From Endosaccharibacter trunci (GTDB lineage: Bacteria > Pseudomonadota > Alphaproteobacteria > Acetobacterales > Acetobacteraceae), in assembly GCA_024515975.1 (NCBI GenBank), contig JAMSKV010000008.1, forward strand, positions 1 through 64,000: a stretch of 64,000 bases of DNA. Direction: 5' to 3'. The position numbers and the translations under genes are program-made. Under the pieces are notes generated by a model. It was not told where the DNA came from. It was given only the letters and a program-made list of their open reading frames with translations, and made no database searches. Shown here piece by piece: positions 18,409 through 27,240 of the stretch (position 1 is its first letter; every line of letters begins with the position of its first letter).

Positions 18409-19632
18409 TCAGCGTTCCGGCGCCGCGCCGCGGGCCGGGATGCGCCACAGCGCCAGCGCCGCGATCAGCGCCAGAAGCAGCAGCCCAGCGCAGAACGCCG
18501 TCACCCCCGGCCATGCCCCCCGGCTCCAGAACCAGCCGCCCACCGTGCCCATGATGCTGGAGCCGACATAGTACCAGAGCAGGTAGAGCGCCGAGGCGTG
18601 GCCGCGATCGCGCGTGGCGCGCTGCCCGACCCAGGCGCTGGCGACGCTGTGCGACACGAAGAAGCCCGCCGTGATCAGGGCAAGACCCAGCATAATCGCG
18701 GGCAAGGACGGCAGCAGCGCCAAGCCCAGGCCGAGCAGCCCGAAGCAGGGCCCCGCCGCCAGGACCGGCCCGGGTCCGAACCGCCCCGCCAGACGCCCCG
18801 CGATCGGCGAGGCGACGATGCCGACCGGATAAACCGCGAACACGGCGCCCGAGGCGGCCTGGCCCAGCGAGAATGGCGGCCTGAGCAGACGAAAGCCGAG
18901 ATAGTTGTAGGAGGTGACGAAGCAGCTCATCCCCAGGAACCCGACGAAGAACAGCGTCAGCATGCCGCCGTCGCGCAGATGCCAGACCCAGCCGGACGAT
19001 CCCGGGGCGGCTCTCGGCCGGCCGGCCTCCACCCGATGATCGGTCCGGGCCGGAGGCAACAGCAGGGTGAAAGCGACCGCGGCGGCGAGACAGACCAGCC
19101 CCGTCACCAGCATCCCCGTGCGCCAGCCGCCCCATTCCGAGACGAGGGCGATGCCGACACGCCCGCCGAACCCGCCGATCGCGGTGCCGGCGATATAGAG
19201 CCCCATGGTGGGGCCGAGCTCAGCCGGCGCGATCTCGTCGGCCAGATGCGCCATCGCCACCGCCGGCACCCCGCCCAGCAGAATGCCCTCGATGGCGCGC
19301 AGGATCAGCAGAACGGTCCAGCCCGGTGCCATGGCGACGCAGAGATTGCAGACGGCCGCACTGATCACCGACACGCACATCACGCGCTTGCGCCCGAACC
19401 GCACGGCCAGCGGCGTCGTGCCGACAATGCTGAAGGCGAGAAAGCCGGTGGAGAGCGACAAAGCCAGCGAGGCGTTGGCGGCGCTGACATGGAAATCGTC
19501 GCCGAACACGGTCAGCAGAGGCTGGACGCAATAGAGCAGCGCGAATGTGGCGAAGCCGGCCAGGAACAGGCTGGCCCGCAAGCGGGGATAAAGCGGGCTG
19601 AGCCGGTCGATCGGCTCTCGTGACGCGGTCAT
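18409..19632 (-). CDS. MFS transporter, YnfM/arabinose-efflux-like
   Basis: Inner-membrane major facilitator superfamily exporter. The 407-aa protein shows 12 hydrophobic segments; the A-like motif after helix 2 reads FGRKRVM, and the first helix carries FATFALLYCVQPLL as in YnfM-type proteins. An Arg-rich cytoplasmic loop sits between the halves near residue 205. The ATG at 19632 is chosen; a GTG two codons earlier is possible and no strong Shine-Dalgarno separates them. The substrate is unknown. It is convergent with the flavin reductase. Confidence 0.87.
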   Translation of the reverse strand: MTASREPIDRLSPLYPRLRASLFLAGFATFALLYCVQPLLTVFGDDFHVSAANASLALSLSTGFLAFSIVGTTPLAVRFGRKRVMCVSVISAAVCNLCVAMAPGWTVLLILRAIEGILLGGVPAVAMAHLADEIAPAELGPTMGLYIAGTAIGGFGGRVGIALVSEWGGWRTGMLVTGLVCLAAAVAFTLLLPPARTDHRVEAGRPRAAPGSSGWVWHLRDGGMLTLFFVGFLGMSCFVTSYNYLGFRLLRPPFSLGQAASGAVFAVYPVGIVASPIAGRLAGRFGPGPVLAAGPCFGLLGLGLALLPSLPAIMLGLALITAGFFVSHSVASAWVGQRATRDRGHASALYLLWYYVGSSIMGTVGGWFWSRGAWPGVTAFCAGLLLLALIAALALWRIPARGAAPER

Positions 19633-19928
19633 CGGCACCGGGAGGCTGTGGAGCCAGCGTTATGAACCCGGCCTGGCAGTCCGACCAAGAGGCCGCGGGA
19701 CATCCGCACCAATCGGTGAGGACCGACGGACCACGCCAGGGGTGATCGGTTCCATCGGCCGGGATCCGGTTTGCCGCGAGGTTTCGGCCGCCTGGCGGAC
19801 GGACGCTTACGGCAGCCAGGCTTCCCGCCCGGATCAATGCTGCTAGCCTCGCCGCCCACGACGGGCGGCTCGACCGGCCGCTCGCCACGCCCCATGGTCT
19901 CGCCGCCACGTTCCGAACGGACATTCGT
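19633..19928. other. Divergent intergenic region (MFS / peptidase)
   Basis: About 296 bases with no credible reading frame on either strand; it must hold the promoters of both divergent genes. I see no clear operator dyad. Confidence 0.4.
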
Positions 19929-22046
19929 ATGACCGACGCCCCCACCCCGCCACGCGCCCGTCGCGAACCGAAGCAGATCGTGCAGCACGGGCAGGAGCGA
20001 ACCGATTTCTATGCCTGGATGAAGGACGAGAACTGGCAGACCGTGCTGCGCGATCCGTCCGTGCTGCGCGCCGACATCGCCGAGCATCTGCGCGCGGAGA
20101 ACCGCTATGCGGACGCAGTGCTGGCGCCGACCAAGCCGCTGCAGGAGTTGATCTTGGCGGAGATGAAGGGACGCCTGAAGCAGGACGAGATGTCGCCGCC
20201 GGTGCCTGACGGGCCGTTCGATTATTATGTCCGCTACGAGCCCGGCGCCCAGCATCCGCTGCATGCACGGCGCCCACGCGGCGGCGGCGGCGAGGAGGTG
20301 CTGCTCGACGTGCAGGCTCTGTCCGCCGGCAAGGATTATTTCGTGGTGGGATCGGCGCAGCATTCGCCCGATCACGCCCTTTATGCCTGGGCCGAGGATT
20401 CGCAGGGCTCCGAAGTGTATCGCATCCAGCTGCGTGATCTCGCGACCGGGGAAACCCTGCCCGGGCCCGTGGAAAGCTCCACAGGCGATTTCTGCTTCTC
20501 GCCCGCCGGCGACTGGCTGTTCTGGACTTGGCGCGACGAGAACGGCCGGCCGGCCCGGATCTATCGCCGCCCGTCACGCGGCGGCGAGGACACGCTCATT
20601 TACGAGGAGCGCGATCCTGGTTTCTTCATCGGCGTCGGGCTGAGCGCTTCCCGCGCCTGGATCGCCATCACGGCGGGCGACCAGGAAACCAGCGAAACGC
20701 TGCTGATACCGGGTAACGATCCGACCGCCCTGCCCCGCGTGGCCGCGCCGCGCGTGAAAGGCGAGCGCTACGAGCTGATCCCCTGGCGCGACCGGTTCGT
20801 GATCCACACCAATGCCGGCGGCGCCACCGATTTCGCGCTGATGCAGGCTCCGCTGGATGCGCCCGACCGCGCCCATTGGACGCCGCTTCTGCCTCACCGC
20901 CCTGGCCATTTCATTATCGGCGCCAGCGTGTTCCGCGACCACCTCGTCTGGATCGAACGCAAGGACGTCAACAACCGCATCCTGGTGCTGCCCCACACGG
21001 CAGCAGGCGGCGCTGATCCGCGCGCGGTAGCCCGCGAAATCGCCATGCCGGAAGAAGCGTTTCTGCTCTCGCTGGACGGGTCGTACGAGTACGACACCAC
21101 CACGCTGCGCTACTCCTACCAATCGCCCACCACGCCCCGGCACTGGTACGACTACGATCTGCACAGCGGGGAAACGGTGCTGCGCAAGACGCAGGAGGTG
21201 CCGTCGGGGCACGATCCCGACGCCTATGTCACCCGCCGTCTGCACGCGACCGCACCGGACGGCGCGGAGGTGCCGATCACGCTGCTGATGCGCCGGGACA
21301 CGCCGACCGACGGCAGCGCAGCTGTGCTGCTCTATGGCTACGGCTCCTATGGCCATGCGATCGAAGCCAGTTTCTCCACACGCACGCTCAGCCTGGTGGA
21401 TCGCGGCTGGATTCATGCCGTGGCGCATGTGCGCGGCGGCTCGGAGAAAGGCTGGAACTGGTTCCTGGGCGGCCGGGGCCCGACCAAACCCAACAGTTTC
21501 AGCGATTTCGTCGCTTGTGCCCGCTTCCTGATCGACCGCAACCTGGCCACGGCAGGACGCATCGTCGCGCATGGCGCGTCCGCCGGCGGGTTGCTGATGG
21601 GCGGCGTGGCCAATCTGGCGCCCGAACTTTTCGCCGGCATCGTGGCCCAGGTGCCGTTCGTCGACATGCTGAACACCATGAGCGACGTATCCCTGCCGCT
21701 GACGCCGCCTGAATGGCCGGAATGGGGCAACCCGATCGAAGACGCGGAGGCATTCGCGCTGATCCGCTCCTATTCGCCCTACGAGAACGTCGCAACGCGA
21801 CCTTATCCCGCGATCCTGGCGATGGGCGGCCTCTCCGATCCTCGCGTGACCTATTGGGAACCGGCGAAATGGGCGGCGGCACTGCGGGACGTCACCACCA
21901 GCGAGCGGCCGATTCTGTGCCGGATCAACATGGAAGCCGGCCATGGCGGCTCTTCGGGACGCTTCGACGCCTTGAAGGAGGCGGCGCTGGTTCAGGCTTT
22001 CGCGATCTGGGCGGTCGAACAGCCAGCTTCGGCGGTCAACCGGTGA
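19929..22046 (+). CDS. ptrB: Oligopeptidase B-like S9 serine peptidase
   Basis: Prolyl-oligopeptidase family peptidase that cleaves short peptides, in the oligopeptidase B type after Arg or Lys. The 705-aa protein lacks a signal peptide. It has an N-terminal seven-bladed propeller region to about residue 415 and a C-terminal alpha/beta-hydrolase domain. The catalytic Ser is in HGASAGG (near 550), the Asp in GGLSDPRV (near 638) and the His in EAGHGGSSGR (near 675). The RGG motif AHVRGGSEKGW is the family signature. Its 3' end overlaps the convergent HD-GYP gene by 11 bases. The symbol is by family, not verified orthology. Confidence 0.9.
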   Translation: MTDAPTPPRARREPKQIVQHGQERTDFYAWMKDENWQTVLRDPSVLRADIAEHLRAENRYADAVLAPTKPLQELILAEMKGRLKQDEMSPPVPDGPFDYYVRYEPGAQHPLHARRPRGGGGEEVLLDVQALSAGKDYFVVGSAQHSPDHALYAWAEDSQGSEVYRIQLRDLATGETLPGPVESSTGDFCFSPAGDWLFWTWRDENGRPARIYRRPSRGGEDTLIYEERDPGFFIGVGLSASRAWIAITAGDQETSETLLIPGNDPTALPRVAAPRVKGERYELIPWRDRFVIHTNAGGATDFALMQAPLDAPDRAHWTPLLPHRPGHFIIGASVFRDHLVWIERKDVNNRILVLPHTAAGGADPRAVAREIAMPEEAFLLSLDGSYEYDTTTLRYSYQSPTTPRHWYDYDLHSGETVLRKTQEVPSGHDPDAYVTRRLHATAPDGAEVPITLLMRRDTPTDGSAAVLLYGYGSYGHAIEASFSTRTLSLVDRGWIHAVAHVRGGSEKGWNWFLGGRGPTKPNSFSDFVACARFLIDRNLATAGRIVAHGASAGGLLMGGVANLAPELFAGIVAQVPFVDMLNTMSDVSLPLTPPEWPEWGNPIEDAEAFALIRSYSPYENVATRPYPAILAMGGLSDPRVTYWEPAKWAAALRDVTTSERPILCRINMEAGHGGSSGRFDALKEAALVQAFAIWAVEQPASAVNR

Positions 22047-23097
22047 ACACGCGCTGGAAGGCCCGCAACAGGCTGTTGTCCAGCTTGCCCCCCATCTGCT
22101 CCAGCAACACGAAGGCCTCGGACGGGGGCAGGCTCGGCTTGTAGGAACGCTGCTCCACGAGGGCGGTGAACACATCGCAGATCGTGGCGATCCGCACCGG
22201 GTCGGAAATCTCGTCGCCGCGCAGCCCGTCCGGGTAGCCGGTCCCGTCGAGATATTCGTGATGGCTGCGGACGATGGACAGAACCTGAGGGTGGTGGCCG
22301 CCCTGCACCGACAACAGGTCGTGACCGAACGCGGCATGACGGCGGATGATCTCCATCTCCTCGGTTGTCAGTTTTCCAGCCTTGTTGATCAGTTCCACCG
22401 GGATCAGGGCCTTGCCGATATCGTGCAGGATCGCCGCCTGCGTGAGCCGCTCGCAATCATCGCTCTTGAAACCGAGACGCAACACGAAAGTGGCCATGAT
22501 CCCGGCCATCAGCAGGCAATGATGGTAGGTGGGATCATGAATCTGGCTCACCGTGTCCATCCAGTCGGCGATGCCGTCCGCGTCCAGCGCGCTGAGCAGT
22601 AGCCGGCCGGCCTGATCGGACAGAGCGGTGTCGACGACCCCTACCGTCGCGGCGGAGTTCATCAGATCAGCGAGCGCGAAGCCCACCTCGTGCGCCACCG
22701 TGCGCATCGTGGCCTGGCGAGCGGCGACCGTCATCCGGGGCGGCGCTCCGAGGAGGGAGCGGACCGCGGCGCCGATCAGCCGCGACGGCGAATCCTGCGC
22801 CATGACCATGGATACGCCGATCACGCGCGCATGAATCTCCTCGCGCGGAGTCGGTTTGTCCAACAAACATAGCACCGGGATCGCGTTGGCGAGAAACGGG
22901 CGCAGCCCCTGTTGCAGCGTCTCGATATCGGCTTCGCAGCGCAGCGGCGTTCCGATGGAGATCACCAGATCCGGCAGGGCATGACGCGGCGCCCCCATGC
23001 GAAGGCTATAATATTCGACCGAGTACACAATCCCGAGCGTCCTGGCGAGTGCCCGCCCCTTCTTCTCGTTCAGGCTGAGAATGAGGAGACGCCGCAT
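22036..23097 (-). CDS. HD-GYP domain protein with degenerate receiver-like N-terminus
   Basis: Probable cyclic-di-GMP phosphodiesterase. The C-terminal domain keeps the HD-GYP signature: YHHCLLMAG near 191-199, HDIGK at 225-229 and HHEYLDGTGYP at 279-289. The first 115 residues begin MRRLLILSLNEKKG and look like a receiver fold without a phosphorylatable Asp (PDLVISIGTP, with Ser at the expected place). The start is uncertain: ATG 23097 begins the receiver-like strand, while an ATG at 23178 would add 27 residues; neither has a strong Shine-Dalgarno. It lies 225 bases downstream of the CtrA-like regulator on the same strand, suggesting a shared signalling role. Confidence 0.85.
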   Translation of the reverse strand: MRRLLILSLNEKKGRALARTLGIVYSVEYYSLRMGAPRHALPDLVISIGTPLRCEADIETLQQGLRPFLANAIPVLCLLDKPTPREEIHARVIGVSMVMAQDSPSRLIGAAVRSLLGAPPRMTVAARQATMRTVAHEVGFALADLMNSAATVGVVDTALSDQAGRLLLSALDADGIADWMDTVSQIHDPTYHHCLLMAGIMATFVLRLGFKSDDCERLTQAAILHDIGKALIPVELINKAGKLTTEEMEIIRRHAAFGHDLLSVQGGHHPQVLSIVRSHHEYLDGTGYPDGLRGDEISDPVRIATICDVFTALVEQRSYKPSLPPSEAFVLLEQMGGKLDNSLLRAFQRVFTG

Positions 23098-23322
23098 CGC
23101 CGATGCCCGTGCTGCCTGGCGCGGAACGACGCCGCCCGGTCGCGACCGAACCGCGCCGTGTCCGACCTGACTCGTCATTTGCTGGCGACGGCCAGGAGAA
23201 ACAAACAGAACATACGGTTCGTGTCCCGGAAACGAGGAACCCTGTGGCTGGGCGTTTCCCTGTTTTAATCACGCGACGGTGAACGATCGGTTAAGATGCG
23301 AAGTGATTTTTCCCTCGAATTG

Positions 23323-24051
23323 TCACGCTGCCACACTCGGCATCGCCGACAACCGCTTCATCGCCGATTGAACCGCGAAGCGGCAGCCATGCTCGCTCAG
23401 CCGGTAACCCGCGCCACGAACCGTCTCGATAAGTCCGTGCACTCCGGCCAAGGCAAATTTTTTACGGAGCTTGCAGACGAATACATCGATGATCCGGCTA
23501 TCCGGCGCGTCCCTGGCTCCGTAGAGCTGGTTCAGAAGCACATCCTTGGTCAAAATCGTGTTCTTTCGCGTCACCATGTATTCAAGCAGATCGTATTCCT
23601 TGGACGTCAGGCTCAAGGGGCGATTGTCGATCAACAGGGAGCGACGGATCATGTCGAACGACAACGGACCGATCCTGAACGCCCCGGTTTCGGCACCACG
23701 GCAGCGACGAACGACGGACCGGATGCGTGCGGCGATGATCTCCATATCGCCCGGCCAGGCCACCACGTCGTCCGCGCCGGCGGAGAAGCAGGTCAGGCTG
23801 AAAGCCCGATCCGGCCTGGCGCAGAATGCCATTACGGGCACGTTCCGGCGCGAGGAGCGGAATGTCCGAACCGCTTTCTCCACGGCGCCGGCAACGGCCC
23901 CGTCGACCAGGACCAAATCGACCGCGAACGACATCGTCAGTTCGGACACGTCGGACAGGGAAGCGAAATCCTGCGCGTGCAGGCCCACTTTCTGCAAATC
24001 CGCTACCATCTTGTTGGCAGTCGCCGTCGGCGAAGCGATCGCGACCTGCAT
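23323..24051 (-). CDS. CtrA-like response regulator with degenerate receiver
   Basis: OmpR-family DNA-binding regulator. The C-terminal half is close to CtrA: KEYDLLEYMVTRKNTILTK, NQLYGARDAPDSRIIDVF and CKLRKKF, then ETVRGAGYRLSE. The N-terminal receiver is degenerate: an Asp is kept at position 50 (LVLVDG), but the acidic pair near residues 7-10 is replaced by ASPT and the conserved Lys near 99 is Trp. The ATG at 24051 has GGAG eight bases upstream. A C-terminal extension (about 20 aa) follows the winged helix. It is unlikely to be the essential CtrA itself; probably a paralogue working without classical phosphotransfer. Confidence 0.86.
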   Translation of the reverse strand: MQVAIASPTATANKMVADLQKVGLHAQDFASLSDVSELTMSFAVDLVLVDGAVAGAVEKAVRTFRSSRRNVPVMAFCARPDRAFSLTCFSAGADDVVAWPGDMEIIAARIRSVVRRCRGAETGAFRIGPLSFDMIRRSLLIDNRPLSLTSKEYDLLEYMVTRKNTILTKDVLLNQLYGARDAPDSRIIDVFVCKLRKKFALAGVHGLIETVRGAGYRLSEHGCRFAVQSAMKRLSAMPSVAA

Positions 24052-24180
24052 CGCAGTTCTCCACACAGCTTCAGCTTACCCGCGACTGGGAAGCGCTCCG
24101 GACAAGTGCGAAGTTCCACCGAGATCAATCGCGTTTCATTGAGGAAACATCCGATTCTCTCTCTGAGAGTCTCTTTTTCT

Positions 24181-24227
24181 GCTCTTTCATCAATAAAGAG
24201 CCATGATATCGTTTCTTTATCGATATC
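24181..24227. terminator. Two adjacent hairpins downstream of mtnB
   Basis: GATATCG (24205-24211) pairs with CGATATC (24221-24227), and GCTCTTT (24181-24187) pairs with AAAGAGC (24195-24201), each a perfect 7-bp stem. They directly follow the mtnB stop in an AT-rich patch and precede the CtrA-like gene. They could end mtnB transcription, although the T run expected on the minus strand is missing. Confidence 0.4.
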
Positions 24228-24851
24228 TCAGTTTATTTTGCGCGCCTGGAACTCACAATCAAGCAGGAATTCGAGAGCCTCCAGATGCATGAGCGCCTGG
24301 TCGGCGTCCCGCCCCCAGGCATAGACGCCGTGACCACGTAGCACATAGCCGGGCACGGGACCGTTCAGACGCCCGGCGACGATACCGGACAGTCGATCGA
24401 TATCCTGATCGTTGTCCAGCAGGGGCACGACCACGCGGGCTTCATGCGTGGTCTGCCCGGCAAACGCCTTGATCATCTCGTAACCGGAAAGGACGATCCC
24501 GTCCCCTTCGACCACACGGGACAGAACGGTGGCGGCGATCGAATGCCCATGCAGGACGGCGCCGACATCAGGAAAGGCGCGATAGATCTGACAATGCAGT
24601 CCGGTCTCGGCGCTGGGACGGCCGCCCTCGGTCAGCGAGGCGCCGTGCAGGTCAACCACCATGACCCCCTCGCGGGTCAGGAAGCCCTTTCGTCCGCCGC
24701 TCCGGGTGATGGCGATACGCTCCGCATCCAGCCGGACGCTGATATTGCCGCCGACGGACGGAACCCACCCGAACCGATCCATGCGCTGGCCGATCGCCAC
24801 GATCTGATCGGCAGCGTGCTGAAACGAGGGATCGGCGTTGTAAGCGGTCAC
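24228..24851 (-). CDS. mtnB: Methylthioribulose-1-phosphate dehydratase
   Basis: Class II aldolase-fold, zinc-dependent enzyme of the methionine salvage pathway; it dehydrates 5-methylthioribulose-1-phosphate. The 207-aa protein carries VGGNISVR, the GRKGFLT strand, SAETGLHCQIYR with the catalytic Glu, zinc ligands in VLHGHS, then SGYEMIKAF.GQTTH and DNDQDIDRLS, which separate MtnB from other class II aldolases. The start is GTG 24849-24851 with AGGA upstream; the bases between are eight consecutive C residues. No other mtn gene is nearby. A fuculose-phosphate-type aldolase is the main alternative but fits less well. Confidence 0.87.
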   Translation of the reverse strand: MTAYNADPSFQHAADQIVAIGQRMDRFGWVPSVGGNISVRLDAERIAITRSGGRKGFLTREGVMVVDLHGASLTEGGRPSAETGLHCQIYRAFPDVGAVLHGHSIAATVLSRVVEGDGIVLSGYEMIKAFAGQTTHEARVVVPLLDNDQDIDRLSGIVAGRLNGPVPGYVLRGHGVYAWGRDADQALMHLEALEFLLDCEFQARKIN

Positions 24852-24859
24852 GGGGGGGG
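24852..24859 (-). repeat. C8 homopolymer between Shine-Dalgarno and mtnB start
   Basis: Eight consecutive C on the minus strand (G on the plus) fill the whole spacer between AGGA and the GTG start of mtnB. Slippage here would change the spacing without shifting the reading frame. Confidence 0.6.
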
Positions 24860-24993
24860 TCCTGGTCGGTCGAAGCAGTCCTCATCCTAGCGCCCGGGCG
24901 ATGCCAACGCGACGGCGGGAGCGGGAAAACCTCAAAGTCGGCCGGGACGGGACTCGGGCAATGCGCCCGGCCGGTCCCGGCCACAGCAGGAGG

Positions 24994-25890
24994 TCAGACC
25001 TTGTTGACGGACGCGTCGTAGATTTCGTCCACCGCGCGGCGCAGCGCCGCGTCGAACTCGGCATCGGTCATCTGGTCGCGCAGATCGTCCACCAGGGCGC
25101 GCGAGAAGGAGGCGATCATGCCCGGATTATGCTTCAGGCGATGGCACGCCTCGGTGCGCTGATAGCCGCCGGACAGCGCGACCACGCGCACCACGCGCGG
25201 ATGGGCGATCAGCGGCGCGTAGAAATCCGCGTCCTCGGGGATCGTGACCTTCAGCATCACGTTCTTGTCGGACGAAAGCGCCTCCAGGCCGCGATGCAGC
25301 TCCTCGCGCAGGATCGTCTCGGCGCCCTTCTTGTCCGGGCTCTTGATCAGCACCTCCGGCTCGAGAATCGGCACCAGACCATGGGCCAGGATCTGTTCGG
25401 CAACCTCGAACTGCTGCCGGACGATGGCGACGATGCCGGTCCGCGACGCCAGGTTGATGGTCGACCGCATCTTGGTGCCGAACACGCCGAGCTTCACCGC
25501 CCGTTCGAGCAGCGGGTCGAGATTCGGGATCGGCTTCATCAGGCTGACGCCGTCCTCCTCCGCCTGGAGACCCTTGTCCATCTTGAGATAGGGAACGACG
25601 CCGCGCTCTTCCCAGAGATAGGCCGGAACGGACTTGCCATTCACGTCGCCGTCCATGGTGGCCTCGAACAGGATCGCGCCGATCACCTTCTCGCCGGTGA
25701 AGACGGGCGAGGTCATGATACGAACGCGCATCTTGTGCATCAGCGCGAACATCTCGGCGTCGCCGTTGTAGCGATCCTCGCCGATGCCGTACTGGCGCAA
25801 CGCGCCGGGGGTCGATCCACCGCTCTGGTCGAGAGCCGCGATAAAGCCCGCAGCGTCGCGCGCCTGCGCCATCATCTTCTGGTCGGCCAA
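24994..25890 (-). CDS. Class I fructose-bisphosphate aldolase
   Basis: Schiff-base aldolase for fructose-1,6-bisphosphate cleavage or formation. The 298-aa protein matches the bacterial short class I form: FIAALDQSGGSTPGAL near the start, GAILFEATMDG, the LWEERGVVPYLKMDKG segment and the Schiff-base Lys in VMLKVTIPED near residue 210, then ALSGGY. The start is TTG 25888-25890 because GAGGGAGAG lies four bases upstream; the open frame continues to 26163 but that part lacks family similarity. It is monocistronic as far as seen and divergent from the polyol operon. Confidence 0.92.
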   Translation of the reverse strand: MADQKMMAQARDAAGFIAALDQSGGSTPGALRQYGIGEDRYNGDAEMFALMHKMRVRIMTSPVFTGEKVIGAILFEATMDGDVNGKSVPAYLWEERGVVPYLKMDKGLQAEEDGVSLMKPIPNLDPLLERAVKLGVFGTKMRSTINLASRTGIVAIVRQQFEVAEQILAHGLVPILEPEVLIKSPDKKGAETILREELHRGLEALSSDKNVMLKVTIPEDADFYAPLIAHPRVVRVVALSGGYQRTEACHRLKHNPGMIASFSRALVDDLRDQMTDAEFDAALRRAVDEIYDASVNKV

Positions 25891-26155
25891 TGAACTCTCC
25901 CTCGTTGCAGTCTCACCGCTGCTTTCGACAATACGGGATAGTCCATCCGTTTGCACGCCGGCTCCCGGCGCATAGCCCTCGGTCGCAGCACGGCTGATCT
26001 CGTCAACAATCCGTGCAAGCAGGTGCCCAGTCGCGACGGGGCCGAAGCCGGCCTCCTCCGTTTGCTCCGTCCACCCCTGCCATCGGGCCGATTCCAGCCG
26101 TGCTTCGCAATTCCTCAGACCGGTTCCGCAACACCCCTGATCCCGTCTGCGTGTT
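25891..26155. other. Divergent intergenic region (aldolase / polyol operon)
   Basis: No gene is supported here, although the minus-strand frame stays open for 90 codons ahead of the aldolase. It must carry the aldolase promoter. Confidence 0.4.
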
Positions 26156-26170
26156 TTGTGCAACGCACAA
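26156..26170. promoter_or_regulatory. Dyad TTGTGC-N3-GCACAA upstream of polyol operon
   Basis: A perfect 6+3+6 inverted repeat about 85 bases before the binding-protein start and just ahead of a TTGACG (26184-26189) that could be a -35 element. It is a candidate operator for the SorC-family regulator encoded in the operon. Confidence 0.5.
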
Positions 26171-26223
26171 TGACGGTGAGCTGTTGACGCGACGGTGCGG
26201 CGGCGATACCGATTATCTCATAA

Positions 26224-26238
26224 GAGCGATCAACGCTC
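26224..26238. promoter_or_regulatory. Dyad GAGCG-N5-CGCTC in the polyol operon leader
   Basis: A perfect 5+5+5 inverted repeat immediately before the Shine-Dalgarno (GAGGAA) of the binding-protein gene. It could be a second operator or an RNA hairpin near the ribosome binding site. Confidence 0.4.
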
Positions 26239-26253
26239 ATTTGTGAGGAAACC

Positions 26254-27198
26254 ATGGCCCCAGAAACCCGATCCGCCATCGCTGCCGTCGTAGCGCTGGC
26301 CCTCGCAACCGCACCGATCAGCGCCGCATCCGCAAAGGGATTGCTGATTGGTTTCAGCCAGGCGACGCTGCAGTCGCCGTTCTACGTGCAGCTCAAGGCG
26401 GGCGCGGAGCAGGCCGCGAAGGCCGACGGCGATACGCTGATCGCCCTCGATGCCAACGGGGACATCAACAAGCAGAACAACGACATCCAGGATCTCATCA
26501 CCCGGGGGGTGAAGGTTCTGATCATCAATCCGGTCAATCCGGATGCGGTGGCGCCCGCCCTGTCCGCCGCACAGGACGCGAAAATTCCGGTGATGACGGT
26601 CGATCGCGCGATCCACGGCGATGTCGTCACCTATGTCGGCCGCGACAACGAGAAGATGGGCGCGCTGGTCGGCGCCGTCCTGGCCAAGCGGCTTCATCAG
26701 GGCGACAAGATCATCGAGATTCAGGGCGATGCCGGCGGCACCGTGATGGCCGCGCGACGCGACGGGTTCAACAAGCAGGTCGAGGCGGCCGGCGAGAAGG
26801 TCGTGATGGGCCCCTACGCGGAATACGTTCGGGCCAATGCCGTGACGGCGATGCAGGATCTTCTGCAGGCCAACCCCGACGTGAAGGCCGTCTACGCGCA
26901 TAACGACGACATGGCGCTGGGCGCGATGCAGGTTCTGCGCGAGAACAATCGCAAAGACGTTCTCGTCGCCGGTGTCGACGGGCTTTCGGAGGCGGTCAAG
27001 GAGATCGCGAACGGCAATCAGTATGTCGCCACCGCATCCAACGACCCGATCCGTCTCGGCGAGGTGACGATCCAAACCGCCCAGAAGGTCGCCGCCGGAC
27101 AGAAAGTGCCGGCCTTCATCGATGCCGGAACGGCCCTGATCGATAAGGCGACCGTCGGGCAATACGACACAAGCGGCCTGTTCGCCCGGCATAAATAG
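26254..27198 (+). CDS. Periplasmic sugar/polyol-binding protein (RbsB-like)
   Basis: Solute-binding component of a CUT2-type ABC importer. The 314-aa protein has a Sec signal peptide to about residue 27 and the Peripla_BP_4 fold: LLIGFSQATLQSPFYVQLKAG, then INPVNPDAVAPAL, VMTVDRA, GDAGGTVMAARRDGF, VYAHNDDMALGA and ATASNDP. GAGGAA lies six bases before the ATG. It is the first gene of the operon with dehydrogenase, kinase, regulator, ATPase and permease. The sugar is not deducible from sequence; the dehydrogenase next door favours a polyol. Confidence 0.93.
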   Translation: MAPETRSAIAAVVALALATAPISAASAKGLLIGFSQATLQSPFYVQLKAGAEQAAKADGDTLIALDANGDINKQNNDIQDLITRGVKVLIINPVNPDAVAPALSAAQDAKIPVMTVDRAIHGDVVTYVGRDNEKMGALVGAVLAKRLHQGDKIIEIQGDAGGTVMAARRDGFNKQVEAAGEKVVMGPYAEYVRANAVTAMQDLLQANPDVKAVYAHNDDMALGAMQVLRENNRKDVLVAGVDGLSEAVKEIANGNQYVATASNDPIRLGEVTIQTAQKVAAGQKVPAFIDAGTALIDKATVGQYDTSGLFARHK

Positions 27199-27240
27199 CC
27201 GCAAGGCCTTTTGTCGTCAGACTATGTGAAGGACAATTCG

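Noticed and set aside
25891-26163. N-terminal extension of the aldolase frame
   Set aside because: Lacks family similarity and a strong Shine-Dalgarno precedes TTG 25890.
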